Source: Lumbricus rubellus | Lineage: Eukaryota; Annelida; Clitellata; Crassiclitellata; Lumbricidae | Assembly: GCA_945859605.1 (NCBI GenBank) | Contig: OX243825.1 | Coordinates: forward strand, 2,149,424 to 2,213,423 | DNA: 64,000 bases | Direction: 5' to 3' | Part shown: positions 45,396 to 57,800 of the stretch, piece by piece | Layout of the letters: every line of letters begins with the position of its first letter | Numbering within the stretch: the first letter of the stretch is position 1 | Position numbers and translations under genes: made by a program | The notes under the pieces: generated by a model | The model's database searches: none | Seen by the model: the letters and a program-made list of their open reading frames with translations, nothing else | Told to the model about the DNA's origin: nothing

Positions 45396-46121
45396 TATAT
45401 ATAAGTAAAAATGAAACTTTGCGATCCTGCGGTCACGATCACGCCGAAAGTGACGCACCAATTGTTTTGAAAATTTACCAAAACCTTCCATTCCGATACC
45501 GCAAGGTCACAACATTTCTTTCCCCGAAAAAAACCCAGTCGTTTCCACAAAAAGTTAACTTTGCAATCCGTTCGCCCGCCATTTGCAAATTCAACACGTC
45601 CCACACGGCTAAACGCTGTCTCCAAACACAGCAGACGAAACATGAATGATGTCGCGTCCTGTGACGTCATAAGCGATTCGCGGCCTTCCCCAAAGCGGCC
45701 TTCACGGCGTGACGGGAGAAAGGAGCGGATGGAGCGGGACAAAGACGGTGGGGGGGGGGCGGAGGGGGAGGGGAGGTGGAGGTCGAGGGGAGGGGAAGGG
45801 GAGGAGAGGCCTTTCCCCAAAGCGGCCTTCACGGCGTGACGGAGGAAAGGAGCGGAGGGAGCGGGACGAAGACCACCGTCTTCGTCCCGCTCCCTCCGCT
45901 CCTTTCCTCCGTCACGCCGTGAAGGCCGCTTTGGGGAAAGGCCTCTCCTCCCACCTCCCCCCCTCCGGGAGAGGGAGGGGGAGGGGGAGGGGGAGGGGTA
46001 GGGGAGGGGGAGGGGGAGGGGGAGGGGGGGGGAGGGGAGGGGGAGGGGAGGTGGAGGGGGAGGGGGAGGAGGAGGGGGAGCCTCTTTTCAGCCACAGCAA
46101 CGCGTGGCCGGGTTCAGCTAG
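45396..46121. mobile_element. Non-autonomous Helitron, 726 bp
   Basis: It begins TATATATAAGTAAAAATG and ends GGTTCAGCTAG. A stem GCCAC/GTGGC with an 8-nt loop lies at 46,091-46,108, nine bases before CTAG. The paralogous sequence at about 34,290 lacks it and reads GCGCTATAA joined to TGGTCA, so insertion was between A and T. CTAG end, subterminal hairpin and A|T target without duplication are the three Helitron hallmarks. No Rep/helicase is encoded; the interior is GC-rich with G runs. Confidence 0.8.
45801..45950. repeat. Perfect 73-bp palindrome with 4-nt loop
   Basis: The arms 45,801-45,873 and 45,878-45,950 are exact reverse complements around CACC. The arm sequence (GGCCTTCACGGCGTGACGG) also appears once upstream at about 45,685-45,745 as a direct, slightly diverged copy. 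It lies inside the Helitron and can form a very stable cruciform or RNA hairpin. Confidence 0.97.
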
Positions 46122-48813
46122 TGGTCAATAAAAAACAAAAAAGTCATCAATACAGCCAACATTTAAGGAAAACATTTTCATCAGTCGAAATTATGTTCAT
46201 AGGAAGAATTATCTTCATCAATTCAATTTTTTTAATCAAGTTCTTTTTCTTTCCATCAATTTAACTTCCTTTTAGGGCAAAAAACTTCATCGATCTAGCA
46301 AAGATTTAATTTTCGACTTCAACTTTAACCTGACAGCTTAACATAATTTAGCTCCATAAACTACGGTTTTACCAATTCTTGTCAACGATAACTCAATTAG
46401 CTGGACACTGCAGTTTCTCGTGTGCTTTATTCTGGCACACACAAACTCACAGGGTAATCTATCGCTTTAGAGTTCTAAAAATCATTCATCATTGAGTGGG
46501 TTTTAGCGTTGGGTGCAGACAAGTAGGAGTGACAAAACATTTCTCACTAAACAGAAGTTGGATTGATAAAAAATGTTTACTTAAATAAAAGTGGGATCGA
46601 TGAAAAATTCTTACTGAAATGAAAGCTGGATTGATGAACAATATATTTCATTTAAATGTAGAATGACAAGAAATAGTTGTTGATATTCAAATAGAAGCAA
46701 TACTGATTAAATAAATTCTTGCCTTAATGGAACTTATGGAAGCTAGATTGATGAAAAGGGTAATCGTGCAGACAATGACCCTGTTTATGAAAGTAGTATA
46801 GCCACCCAAGAAATTGCTAAAATAGATCGCTGTGACCTATCAGCCTTATCTCGTGATGGAATGCACTCAGTAAGTGTGTAATCAACACAACAAATTAACA
46901 CAATTTTAAGTACGCAAATAGAACATTTCATTTTAGTACAACAATACACTAAATTAAAATCTACCGAATTAATGGGGAAAAACAAGTTTTAAAATTATGA
47001 CAAAATAGGGTTAATTAAAATTAAAACCTGTAGACCCAATTAATTAAGAAATAAGTGTTCAAATTATTATGAAAAATGTTTGAAAAAAGAATGAAATAAT
47101 GGAAGCACACAGAAATTGGGTAAGGCGTCGTGAGTGTCGGTTAGGGTTAGGTTGTCCTCTCATTAGATAGTACTGTCCACCGGCATATAGGCCTACAGTA
47201 TATTTGGACAGTATTTTAATGTCAACACTAATCCTAATCCAAACCTACCATCATGATGCCTAACCTAGCCCTAACCGAAACTCACGATGCTTAACCTGAC
47301 CCAAGGCATCAAGAGGTGCTTAAAAGCGCCCAATCAGTTTTAGAAGCACAGGATTCTTCACTTTCTAACTTTCTGTTTACTCATATTATTTACTTAATAT
47401 TTTCATTTATAATTATTAACTTAAACCTTTTTACTTCGGATCTCGCGCTGATTACTTACTGATAGCACTGCATCATGGGATGCGTCTGATAAGTCACAGC
47501 GTTCTATTTTAGCCATTTCTTGGCTGCCATACCGTTTACATGGCAGAACAAAAGCCTGCAAAATTACCATGAAAAGGATTCATGCCAAAAGCAGAAGTAA
47601 GATTGAGGGAAAAATACCAATGCTGCGATGGGCGAATAATATAGAACGCTAACGTGATAGATCACCCGCACACTGCGTTCAATTAACTGGCAAGCATTGG
47701 GACAGCCGAGTCGATTAAAAACATTGCTTAGACATCGCTATGTTATTAAAATTCTAACCTTTCAAACATAAATATTCAAATGCATGCAAATTTACATAAT
47801 CCGTGTAGAAAGTTTTTAATGTTTTTGCGCACAATACGAGCGAAAAACAACTTTAATCAATGTTTATAAGTGTTCACCCCAATCATCGCTCACGAAACTA
47901 GTTTGTAAGCCAAGCTAACCCAAACTCAAGATGCTTAACCTGACCCAAGGCATCAAGAGGTGCTTAAAAGCGCCCAATCAGTTTTAGAAGCACAGGATTC
48001 TTCACTTTCTAACTTTCTGTTTACTCATATTATTTACTTAATATTTTCATTTATAATTATTAACTTAAACCTTTTTACTTCGGATCTCGCGCTGATTACT
48101 TACTGATAGCACTGCATCATGGGATGCGTCTGATAAGTCACAGCGCTCTATTTCAGCGATTTCTTGGGCGGCCATGCCGTTTACATGGACAGGACCATAG
48201 TCTGCAAAATTACCATGAAAAGGATCCATGCTAAAGCAGAAGTAGGACTGAGGGAAAACACTAATGCTGCGATTTGCGAATAATTTAGAACGCGTTCAAT
48301 TATCTGGCAAGCACTGGGACTGCCGAGTCGATTAAAAACACTGTTTAGACATCGCTACGTTATTCAAATTCTAACCGTTCAAACACAAATATTCAAATGC
48401 ATGCAAATTTACATAATCCTTGTTTAAAATATTAATGTTCTTGTGCACAATACAAGCGAAAAACAACTTTAATTAAGTTTTTAATTCCAATCAGATCCCA
48501 ATCATCGCTTACGAAACTAAGTTTATAAGCCAAGCTATCGCACAAGGTTGGCTCCACAGAGCGAATATAGCCCAATAAATTCGCCCAAATGGTCGATCTA
48601 ACAGAAAAGTAACCGAATTTTTCACACATTTCACTAATTTTTTTAGTTACGTTCCGGATCGAATTTTTTGATGCAGCTAGCTCAGAAGTCTTAAAATATG
48701 TTTTTCTTCAATACAAAAAAGTTTGTTGCTTTTATCCACAGTTTGCACAATGCACGAGCTTAACGTCCTCACTATAATGTGCGACATACAGTCTCTGATT
48801 TGTCAGTTTCTGC

Positions 48814-51800
48814 TCATTTTCTGTTGATCATCAGCCGCGCTGCTCGAAGTTTCACACCAGACGACACGTGATATGAGCTAAACCAGAAAAAACTACTAAT
48901 GTATTGGCACGTTAGACAGGATTGGTGACAGTTGTTGAACCACCATCCTCCTCCAAAAGAAGAAGCGCAGTTGCCTCCATTGTTTCTGTCGTTGTCGCTA
49001 TCCCAAGTTGAGAAGCTCATTCCACCAAGATGCCATCTACTGTCCATGGATTGGGCAGTGAGCGAATCGCCGGCGTTTCCTCCGATGCATCCTGACAAAC
49101 GAAGAGCGTATTTGTTGTTCTCCGAATCAAGAGAAAAAGCGGAATAATCGGCGAAGTACCACGCACTGTTTGCTTTGTATTGTACCTGTTGAATGCAAGT
49201 AGGGTCCACAAAACCTAAAATTATATTTTATTATATTCTAGGCTATGGCCGAAGAAAATCCAAGTTCTGAAGGCTGTATGCAAACAATGCATGCATGGGT
49301 AAACGAGTAGCCTATTTTAGCGTCGTAAATTATTTTCACGCTTAAAGGCCTAATGGCTCAAAAAGCGCCGTAATTTATTCGTAATGACGTGCAATGGTCT
49401 GACCTGAACCGTGGTTGCAAAGGTAAAGCCAGGAAATTCAGATGCAAGAGAAAAGAGATCAAGCTTGGCAAGCTGCTTCCGTGTGCCCAACCAAATAACT
49501 TTTGTCTTAGAAGGGTTCAAGCGTAGTCTAATAGATGACATCCATGCTTCTAAGCTCTAACTCATCTAACAGCATAGGCCTACTTAAAATTTGGTAAGGA
49601 TACGAATATTGACAGGAAATGTGTTTTTAAAATGTCGCATTTCCCATGCGAAATCGCCGTTCGAATCGCCATTGAACCACAACATCTGACTTAGGGCTGC
49701 CAACCGTCCAGGATTCGCCGGGACAGTCCCGGAATCGGCCCTATTGTCCCGTGTCCCGGGCTGACACCAAATTGTCCCGGAATTCGATGAGGTCTGAAGT
49801 TCACTCAGGATCGTATGTTGGACGGCGCTAGATTCAATTAAGTCTTTAAAATTTTGGGGATCACTGAAAGTCTGAAACTCGATTGTTTCACTTCTGTCAT
49901 AGCCTAAATAGGCATTTAGCCTAAGTCAGTCATGTATTCCAATTTCTGACGCTTTTAACGATACAGTTTTCAGCATAATGAACTACAGATAATCTATTAA
50001 TCGCAATTGCCTGAGCGCCTATAGGCTCTGTTCTTGCTGAACTTTTGTCGAAAATAAATGTTAGCACGATAGGTGCTAAGTTCTATGACTTTTTACGCAG
50101 TGAGATGAAGCTAGGCTACTTAAAATGTCAGCAACTCGGCAGAAGTAGGCTTACAAGTTCTGCTCTGTCGCTGCAGATCCAGACTTCTCCAATTTGCGTG
50201 TATGCCCTATAGGCCTAATATTATAGGCCCATGAACTTTGCTCATGCTGTACTCATAGACGTCACGTTATAAACCTGATAAGGATTACCGGTAGCCTACT
50301 GGAATTTATTAACCGTTTTCTTCTTGAAATCGATTCATATGTTAAAACAGACTTATCTATTAATGTTTACTGGTATTGACGACTATTTCAGTAGACCGTA
50401 GAAGTGCATGTGGTCGGATATGTGGTCCCCACATTTTGAACGTGAGCAACATTCGTTACATAGGCCTAATTGTGTATTCCATTTGTGTGGACGAGTAGCT
50501 AGACCTACAGGCCTATTGGTAATGGCCCATCGAGTGACTGCGGGCGTCCCGAAATGGCAAAGTCAAAAGTTGGCAGCCCTAATCTGACTGGAAGTTGGGG
50601 TACACGCCCAAACCATCGACTATAAATAACGTGTAGGCTACGTCAAGACTTCGGTCCTAAGTTCAAATGAGAAATGGAAGCTGGATGAAGGTATTTCTAG
50701 ATCTGAAATAGAAGCCGGATTAATGAAAAACCGCTTAAGTAATGGAAGCTGGATGAGGGTATTTTTATATCTGAAATAGAAGCTGGGTTGACGAAAATAA
50801 CGGGCGAGAAACAGAAGCTGGGTTAATAAAAATATTCTAGCTTAAATTGGAGCTGGATTGATAAAAAAAATTGGTGTCACGACAACTCGTCCACCGACAA
50901 CTCGTCCAACGACAACTCGTCCACGGACAACTGGTCCACCGACAACTCGTCCACTGAAATAGAAGCCAGATTATCGAGAAAACGCTTGGGAAATAGAAGC
51001 TGGATGAAAGTTCTTTATTTACGAAATAGGAGCTGGATTTATGAAAAAAAGTCTAATGGTTTCCTTGCTTAAATAGAAGCTGGATTGATGATTTTCATCA
51101 TGTGTTTCAACATGCATCCAGCTTCTATTTCAGATCGAACAAAAACATCATCCATCTTCCATTTCTTAAGCATTTTTTCATGAATCCAGCTTCTATTTCA
51201 CCTGTAAAAACCTTCATCCAGCTTCTATTCTCCAGGCGTTTTCTCAATAATCCGGCTTCTATTTCAGTGGACGAGTTGTTGGTGGACCAGTTGTCCGTGG
51301 ACGAGTTGTCGTTGGACGAGTTGTCGGTAGACCAGTTGTCGTGGAACCAAAAAAATTACTCATGAAACAGAAGTTCGATTAAAAAAACAACTGATGCAAT
51401 TGAAAAAGCTGGACTTTTACTTACTTACTTATTCATTTTTGCTTGCCGCACGCCACTTCCGGAAAGGGTCGCCATTGAACAACAACTTGTTTCGGCGGTT
51501 TGTTATGACGAAATATTACAATTCTTTTGGATTACCTTATTTTTTAGAAATTCCAAGTGTAATAATAATAATACATCACTTAGGCAATAACACGTTGGCG
51601 TAAATAATTTACGGCGCTTTCTGTGCGAATATAAGCGTGAAAATAATTTACGACGCTAAAATGCACGTTTACTCATGCATGTAGGCCCTATAGGGGAACA
51701 AAATAATTGTGTCAATAATTTATTGCGACGCTCGCCTACTTCGACTCAGACGGTCTCGCCATAATCTCTTCATCGTACGAGATGGCAGCATGTGGCTGTG

Positions 51801-54800
51801 GAAAGTCCTTAGAGACCGAGGGAGGAATGGAGGTGGTAACTTCCAGATTCGAACCCGACCGCGTCCGATGCTTCCAAGAATCTCTACCTACATGTACTAG
51901 CTCCCTATATGAAACCGAAGCTTTACTGAACAATCTTTCACTAGGTCTTAAGATTCCGGGATGAACCGGAAATGCCAGGTCTTTAGGTCTAGCACCCAAA
52001 CATTCCCCCAGGCCAATGGTCGAGTGGTACATTTCTGCGACAGTGAAACTAGGTCCAGGGTTTGAATCCAATTCCGCAGCAAACTTGGATAACGGCGAAG
52101 CTTCTAATCTATACAAGCGCTACATGAACTCCGTCAGCGCTTCCTAAATTGGATTGCACAGAAGAAATTGCCTCTCGCGTTTCCCTAGCATTTGTTTGCA
52201 TAGATAGTCCTTGATGTGCCATGAGGTCCCGTATGCACTTTGGTGTTTCTCACATCCAATCAGTCACAAAACTTCTTTGTCTTTTAATGTGGATCAATTT
52301 TGCTGTTTTGTATTTCTTTGTAGCTGTGATGGTTCTGGAGTTATTGTCGAAACACTGAATTTAGACCGCCATTTTCCAAGATGGCGCCTCGAGCACAGCT
52401 CGGATTTATAGGGACTTTTGGTATTTTCGTCAGTAAGGTGTACTTAAGTTAACAACTATGCCAAGTCTCTAAGTTGTAATAATTTGTTGAGTCGATTGAT
52501 GATTTTTCAGCTGAAATTCTTCTACTATCAGGCCGATGTTCAGTGCTTCGATACTAAGCAAAAAGACAGTATCTCACTGTTATGCAACTTAAAATTTGTT
52601 TTCACTAAAATGAATATTAATTCAGTACGTCCTCGTCTACCCCGGGCAACAGGACTCGAGTCCTGGCTAAATCTGAACAGAGGGAGAGACCTGATCAGTC
52701 GCCCTTCAATCCATTTGATCATGAAACTCCAATATGAAAGGAGCGGCTGATGCGGGCGCATGCTTCGCCAGGCCATAAGTCAAGTCAAAAATATTAATTA
52801 AATTATTTCCTGAGATCACTAGTACTGTTGTCTAGTTAATATATGTGATGCGTTCTGAGATAAGGGCCCATAACTCTCTCCACAGTTACGGAGAAAACTG
52901 GCTCTAAAGCAAGCGTAGCTGTTTGCAAACATTTAGAAAGATTGTAGCTTTATTTCTGGTTGAATTCAGCAGATTTCTTTATCGGTTTACGCGAAATCAA
53001 CTGTTTGCAGTAGGTCTTACTGTTTTTTGCTTTGCACGGCAGATTAGGCGTGATCTGAAGTGAGAGGTCCACCTCTAGCCCATGTGTTCCACCACTGATG
53101 TTCCTTTAAGATGGCAGTTACCTCAAGCGAACCTTGGATTGTTCGGCGCGAAAAATAGCACATTGGAAAACAACACCCCCTCAGTCTACGTCTAAAAACG
53201 AGAACCACATGAAATTTTCTGGAACCCTGGAAACCGCTCTCCCAACCCCACACTCCCCATTGGTAGACGCCACTGCCAGATACACGAAGAAAGCAGCTTA
53301 GCCTACTATAGAAAATATCACAATAATAGAGAAAGCTTGCCATCTCTAAAATATCGCAGTTTTTAAATACCTCTATGCGAAGGGTATAGAGGAATCTGTT
53401 GGTCAGTCGATGGATTTGTTCGTTTCCCAACCAAAACTCTCCTTCGCTTGCATTTCCAAATCCATTTCTGTATTCGATCCAGCTTCGGTTGAAGTTCAGG
53501 GAACCGTTAAAGCGATGCATAATGATTATCCAGTTGTTTATGATGGGCGGGACGGGATCTCTTTCAAGGTCAACACCGACTGCTATATAATAGATATGTA
53601 TAAAGTAAGAAACACACCACCCTGTAAGATATAGCGCAATCTTTCTATGTCACTGACTGTTAGATGTAGATTCAGAAAAAAGTCTACAAACATCCAGCAT
53701 ATCCGCGACCTCCAGGCCCGCATTCAGGTAGGTGCTAAGGGTGCTGCAGCACCCGGACCCGCAGGTTTTGGGGCCCGCATTTTTGGAGATGATAAAAAAA
53801 TTAACGAGAATGCTGCAACATTAATATGCCGATACGATGTCATTGTCGACGAAATTTTGCAATGTTTTCCCACGCATCAGATTTATAAGCTCAAACTAAC
53901 AATTATTTATGAATTGGTTGAAATCGCAGACACTTATTTTTATTACTATAGTTCTAACTTTTGAAGTATGGCCTTTCAACATTGATGTCATGAAGAAAGG
54001 CTACGCATGTCCGTCATTCTCACTTGCTTCATCAAATGAAAGAAATATAGTTCAAGAAATTTCATTGGTTATCTCCTAATTTCTCAAACATAATAGTTTG
54101 TTATCTATCTTCTTCTCTAGTTTTCTGCCTCTTATAGACAGGTTAAAATACCTGACGTCGCCATTCTTATCAACGTTGGGCCCTTCCTCGAGCTTTCCAT
54201 ATCCATTAAATTTTGTCATCATACAATCCAGAATCTTCTGTCATGGTCCTCCTCTCCTCTTGTTCGCTTCCATTTCATTTTTCCTTCAATGACCATTCTT
54301 AGCGTTGAGTCTGCCCTCAGCCTCTGCCATACCGACGTGTTTTGCCTCTCCTTTACTGTGTGTACATACTTTATCAGAGTTCCTTCTTCTCAGTCTAGAC
54401 CTTGGTGCAAGAGGTTCTGAAGTTCATGACGCTCTTATAAGAGCGGATTACAAGGACATTACTGGAGTCTGCGCAAGAAATCGAATGTTTTATTTTTATT
54501 AGTCCTAACATTTGGAAGAGCAACTTAGGCCTATAGGCCCCTGTAAGAATATGATAAACGGAGAAGAAAACATTAACAGGGATCCGAAGAAACCGCTGAT
54601 AAAACATTGATATGGATCGAGTGTGGTGTTGTGTGGATCAGAGACATAGACCATAAGGAAAAGGATACCTTATAGGGCCTAATATAATATAATATATTAT
54701 ATTATACAAAAAGTCTGGAGGCCTTCGAAATGTGGACATGGAGAACAATGAATAAAATCAATTGAATGGAACATAATATAATAATAATATTATTATTAAG

Positions 54801-57800
54801 CTTATATATCCCTTTACTATTTAACAAATGAAGAAGTCGTTCGTTCCTCCTGTCACCGTAGAACGGCGTGGACCTACTACTAAGTGTCTGAAACTTTGCT
54901 GAGAAAACCAATCAATAAATACACCATAGGAAAATCATACTTAGGCTTTGCTCATTAGTAAACATTGGTATAGGCCTAATTATGTGCCTCGTGGACCGGC
55001 GACTGACAGAAGGGGGCCCGAAAAAATATCACAGCACCCGGGCCCGCAGTACCCTTAATACGGGCCTGGCGACCTCCGCCGTATTCGATATACAATTGTT
55101 GATTTAAAGACTGCTTCCACCACTGTCCACTCAAAGCTTGATTACTGCAACTTAACCCTCATCCGAACAAGCGAAAATCCAACTTAATTTGAACAAAGGG
55201 GGGTCTGGCCAGACCCCCCGTTTTAATGTAGGCTTTTCATAAGTAATAGTGTTTTTTTATATGCCAATTTTGTAGGATGATGTCAGAATGACTAAAAACA
55301 ACAATGTATTAGTCTCTCTACGCAACATAAATCATTTTTATGATGAATGTTAGACTACATGTTTAGTAACATTAATTGCGACGGTTTTTCAAACCTGTTT
55401 CATGGAGTCAATAACTGTATATTTATAAAATTTGGAAAATCAAATAAAGAAATCATAATTCTAGTAATATTGGTATTAAATGCTGTTAAATTCAAAGTCG
55501 GTATGACTGTTTTATATAAAATAGCCTATTTATAAAAAAATAATGGAATGTGCCTTCACCTAAATTGTAAGCATGCATCATAGTCCGTTAGCTGTTGCTG
55601 TCGAGTTTGTATGTAGAATGATAATGTCTCTCATCTCATTGGTTAGGAAACTGTCAAAACTATCTTGAATATTCTCATATAGGCCCTGAGTGTCCGTATT
55701 TTTTATTCCACATATTTCTTTTACTACATTGTGCAACAGAGGAGGTCCTCCTGGCAGTGCATTTGTCTGCCAAACATATCGGGATTTTTACTTGTATTCA
55801 GGTCTCTCGGCTTCATCAGTATCAACAGTTTCGTCGTCATCATCTTCAATATAAAGTCCAGTCTCATCATCTTGTTCATCATCATCTTCAATTTCAACAC
55901 TGTTTTATCATAAGAAACACCTGAAGGTTGTTATTCAGGCATTGGTATCTTTCCACGTTCACATTCTTTGTTATTGCTCTTATTGTCGAAACTGTCAACA
56001 TTATACAGTATCCGTCAGTATTATCTTCATTATCTCCTTATCACTCAACCGATTTGGTCGCTTAGATGTGCTAATTGTAGCTCATCCATATAGGAACAAA
56101 GTCATAAAAGCAATTTGAGAAACTATCACCTTTAAAAAAGTTATGCACGAAATATATGAAGGGGGGTCTGGCCAGACCCCCCCCCCTTGTTCGGATTAGG
56201 GTTAAACCTCGAATCCACGCAACTTAAGCGCATCTTACTCGTCCAAAATTCACTAGCCAGAGCCAGAGCCAGAACACCCAAACATCATCACATTACCTCC
56301 ATTCTCAAGTCACTTCACTGGTTGAAAATCCCTGAGCGAATCCACTTCAAAGTTCTCTCCTTAATCTACAACTCCTTACAATACTCCCAGCCCAGGTATC
56401 TTCGCGAACTATTCACCTTCCAGCTATACCTGGGAGTCAACCCGAATAAGTCGACACCAGTCGACTTGGTCATCCAAAATCGGGTCGGGTCGTTTCTGCT
56501 CACTGTAACCGGCCCCTTAGTCGAATTTTGTAGAGAGAAGTCACTTGAAGTTGCTTTAGCCACAAGTCGACTTAAACCGACTTGACACACAAACAAATCT
56601 AAAATTTCCACTTTAAACCATGACCGTGAAGCAAGGCCAACATTCAAGCAATTTTTGTAATGTGTATTATAGGCCTACAAAATTGAATGACGCATTAGCA
56701 ATTAGCATCGGCATATCATTTCCAGCTTCAGCGGTCTGCCTCGCCGTACGCATATACCCGAATCCCAAGCCGTATAGCAACGTAAAATTATTTAAAACAT
56801 GTTTTAGTCATTTTTTCATCGCTCATCCAACTTCTAATTCTCTTATATCACAGTTCCGTTATTCATCCAACTTCTACTTCAACTAAAAATATTTGTATCG
56901 TTCATCCAGCCTCTAGTTTTACGGTTACAATTTAGCATAAAACCATGATTTCGTCGCTCATCCAACTTCTACTTCTGGTAATTAACCCTGCGAGTACCAG
57001 TGGGGTCCAAAATGACCCCAAGCCCACTTTGACTGTACACTGCGCAAAATCTGTTCGTGCAAATTTATTCAATATTTGTGACTTTAAAGATGTATCTAGT
57101 CTCTATCGAAATATCAATTAATATTTCTCTTATTTATCACCAGAGGGCGCTGGCAATCTTTTCTAGCATTGAGTACCAGTGGGGTCATTTTTGACCCCAA
57201 TAGCTTTTTTGAATACTTTCAATGGTAACCTTTGAAATAATTCATATTTATAATTTATAAATCCTTTCTATAGTATTACCTGAAGAAAATATGTGTTAGA
57301 TATTAATTTATATACATATTGGGAGACCAGTAGGTAAGGACAAAGAACGGAACCAAGGAGAACGTGTTGTGCTCGACCTAACACGAAATATGGCTGGTTC
57401 TGGACGAAATGTCACCACAGAAAACTTCTTCACAAGTTTCAGACTTGATCAAAAACTCGCTGAGAAACAAAATAATGACTCTTCTGGTCACTATTCGAAA
57501 AAGCAGAAAGGAACTTCCGACTCATTTTGTTACCACGAAAGGTCGCGAAGACCTCACTTCCATGTTTGGCTTCCATGTCGATGCAGCACTGGTGTCGTAC
57601 GGTCCAAAGAAAGGGAAAGTTGTAGTCCTGCTCAGCAGCATGCACAGTCAGGTAGAGATGAACAACAATTTTCCATCAAAGAAGGCAATTATGGGCTACA
57701 ATTCATCGAAGGGTGGAGTAGACACCGCTAATCAGATGCTGTAAACTGTAACTGCAGTGACCGGATATTTTCTATGTTAGTTTTGAGCATTGAATACTCG

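Larger units (their letters stand above)
44938..48776. mobile_element. Rearranged second copy of the 31,296-36,330 TIR element
   Basis: From CTTGAGCAAGACACATTACC the sequence follows copy 1 (33,500 onward) with very few changes. It lacks the 340-bp insert of copy 1 and carries a Helitron at 45,396-46,121. The right part is present twice in tandem (47,277-47,915, then 47,916-48,776, the second more diverged). It ends with CTTAACGTCCTCACTA, the TIR. The left TIR is absent. A 66-codon minus-strand frame is conserved in both copies (34,963-35,163 and 46,785-46,985) but is unrecognised. Confidence 0.8.
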
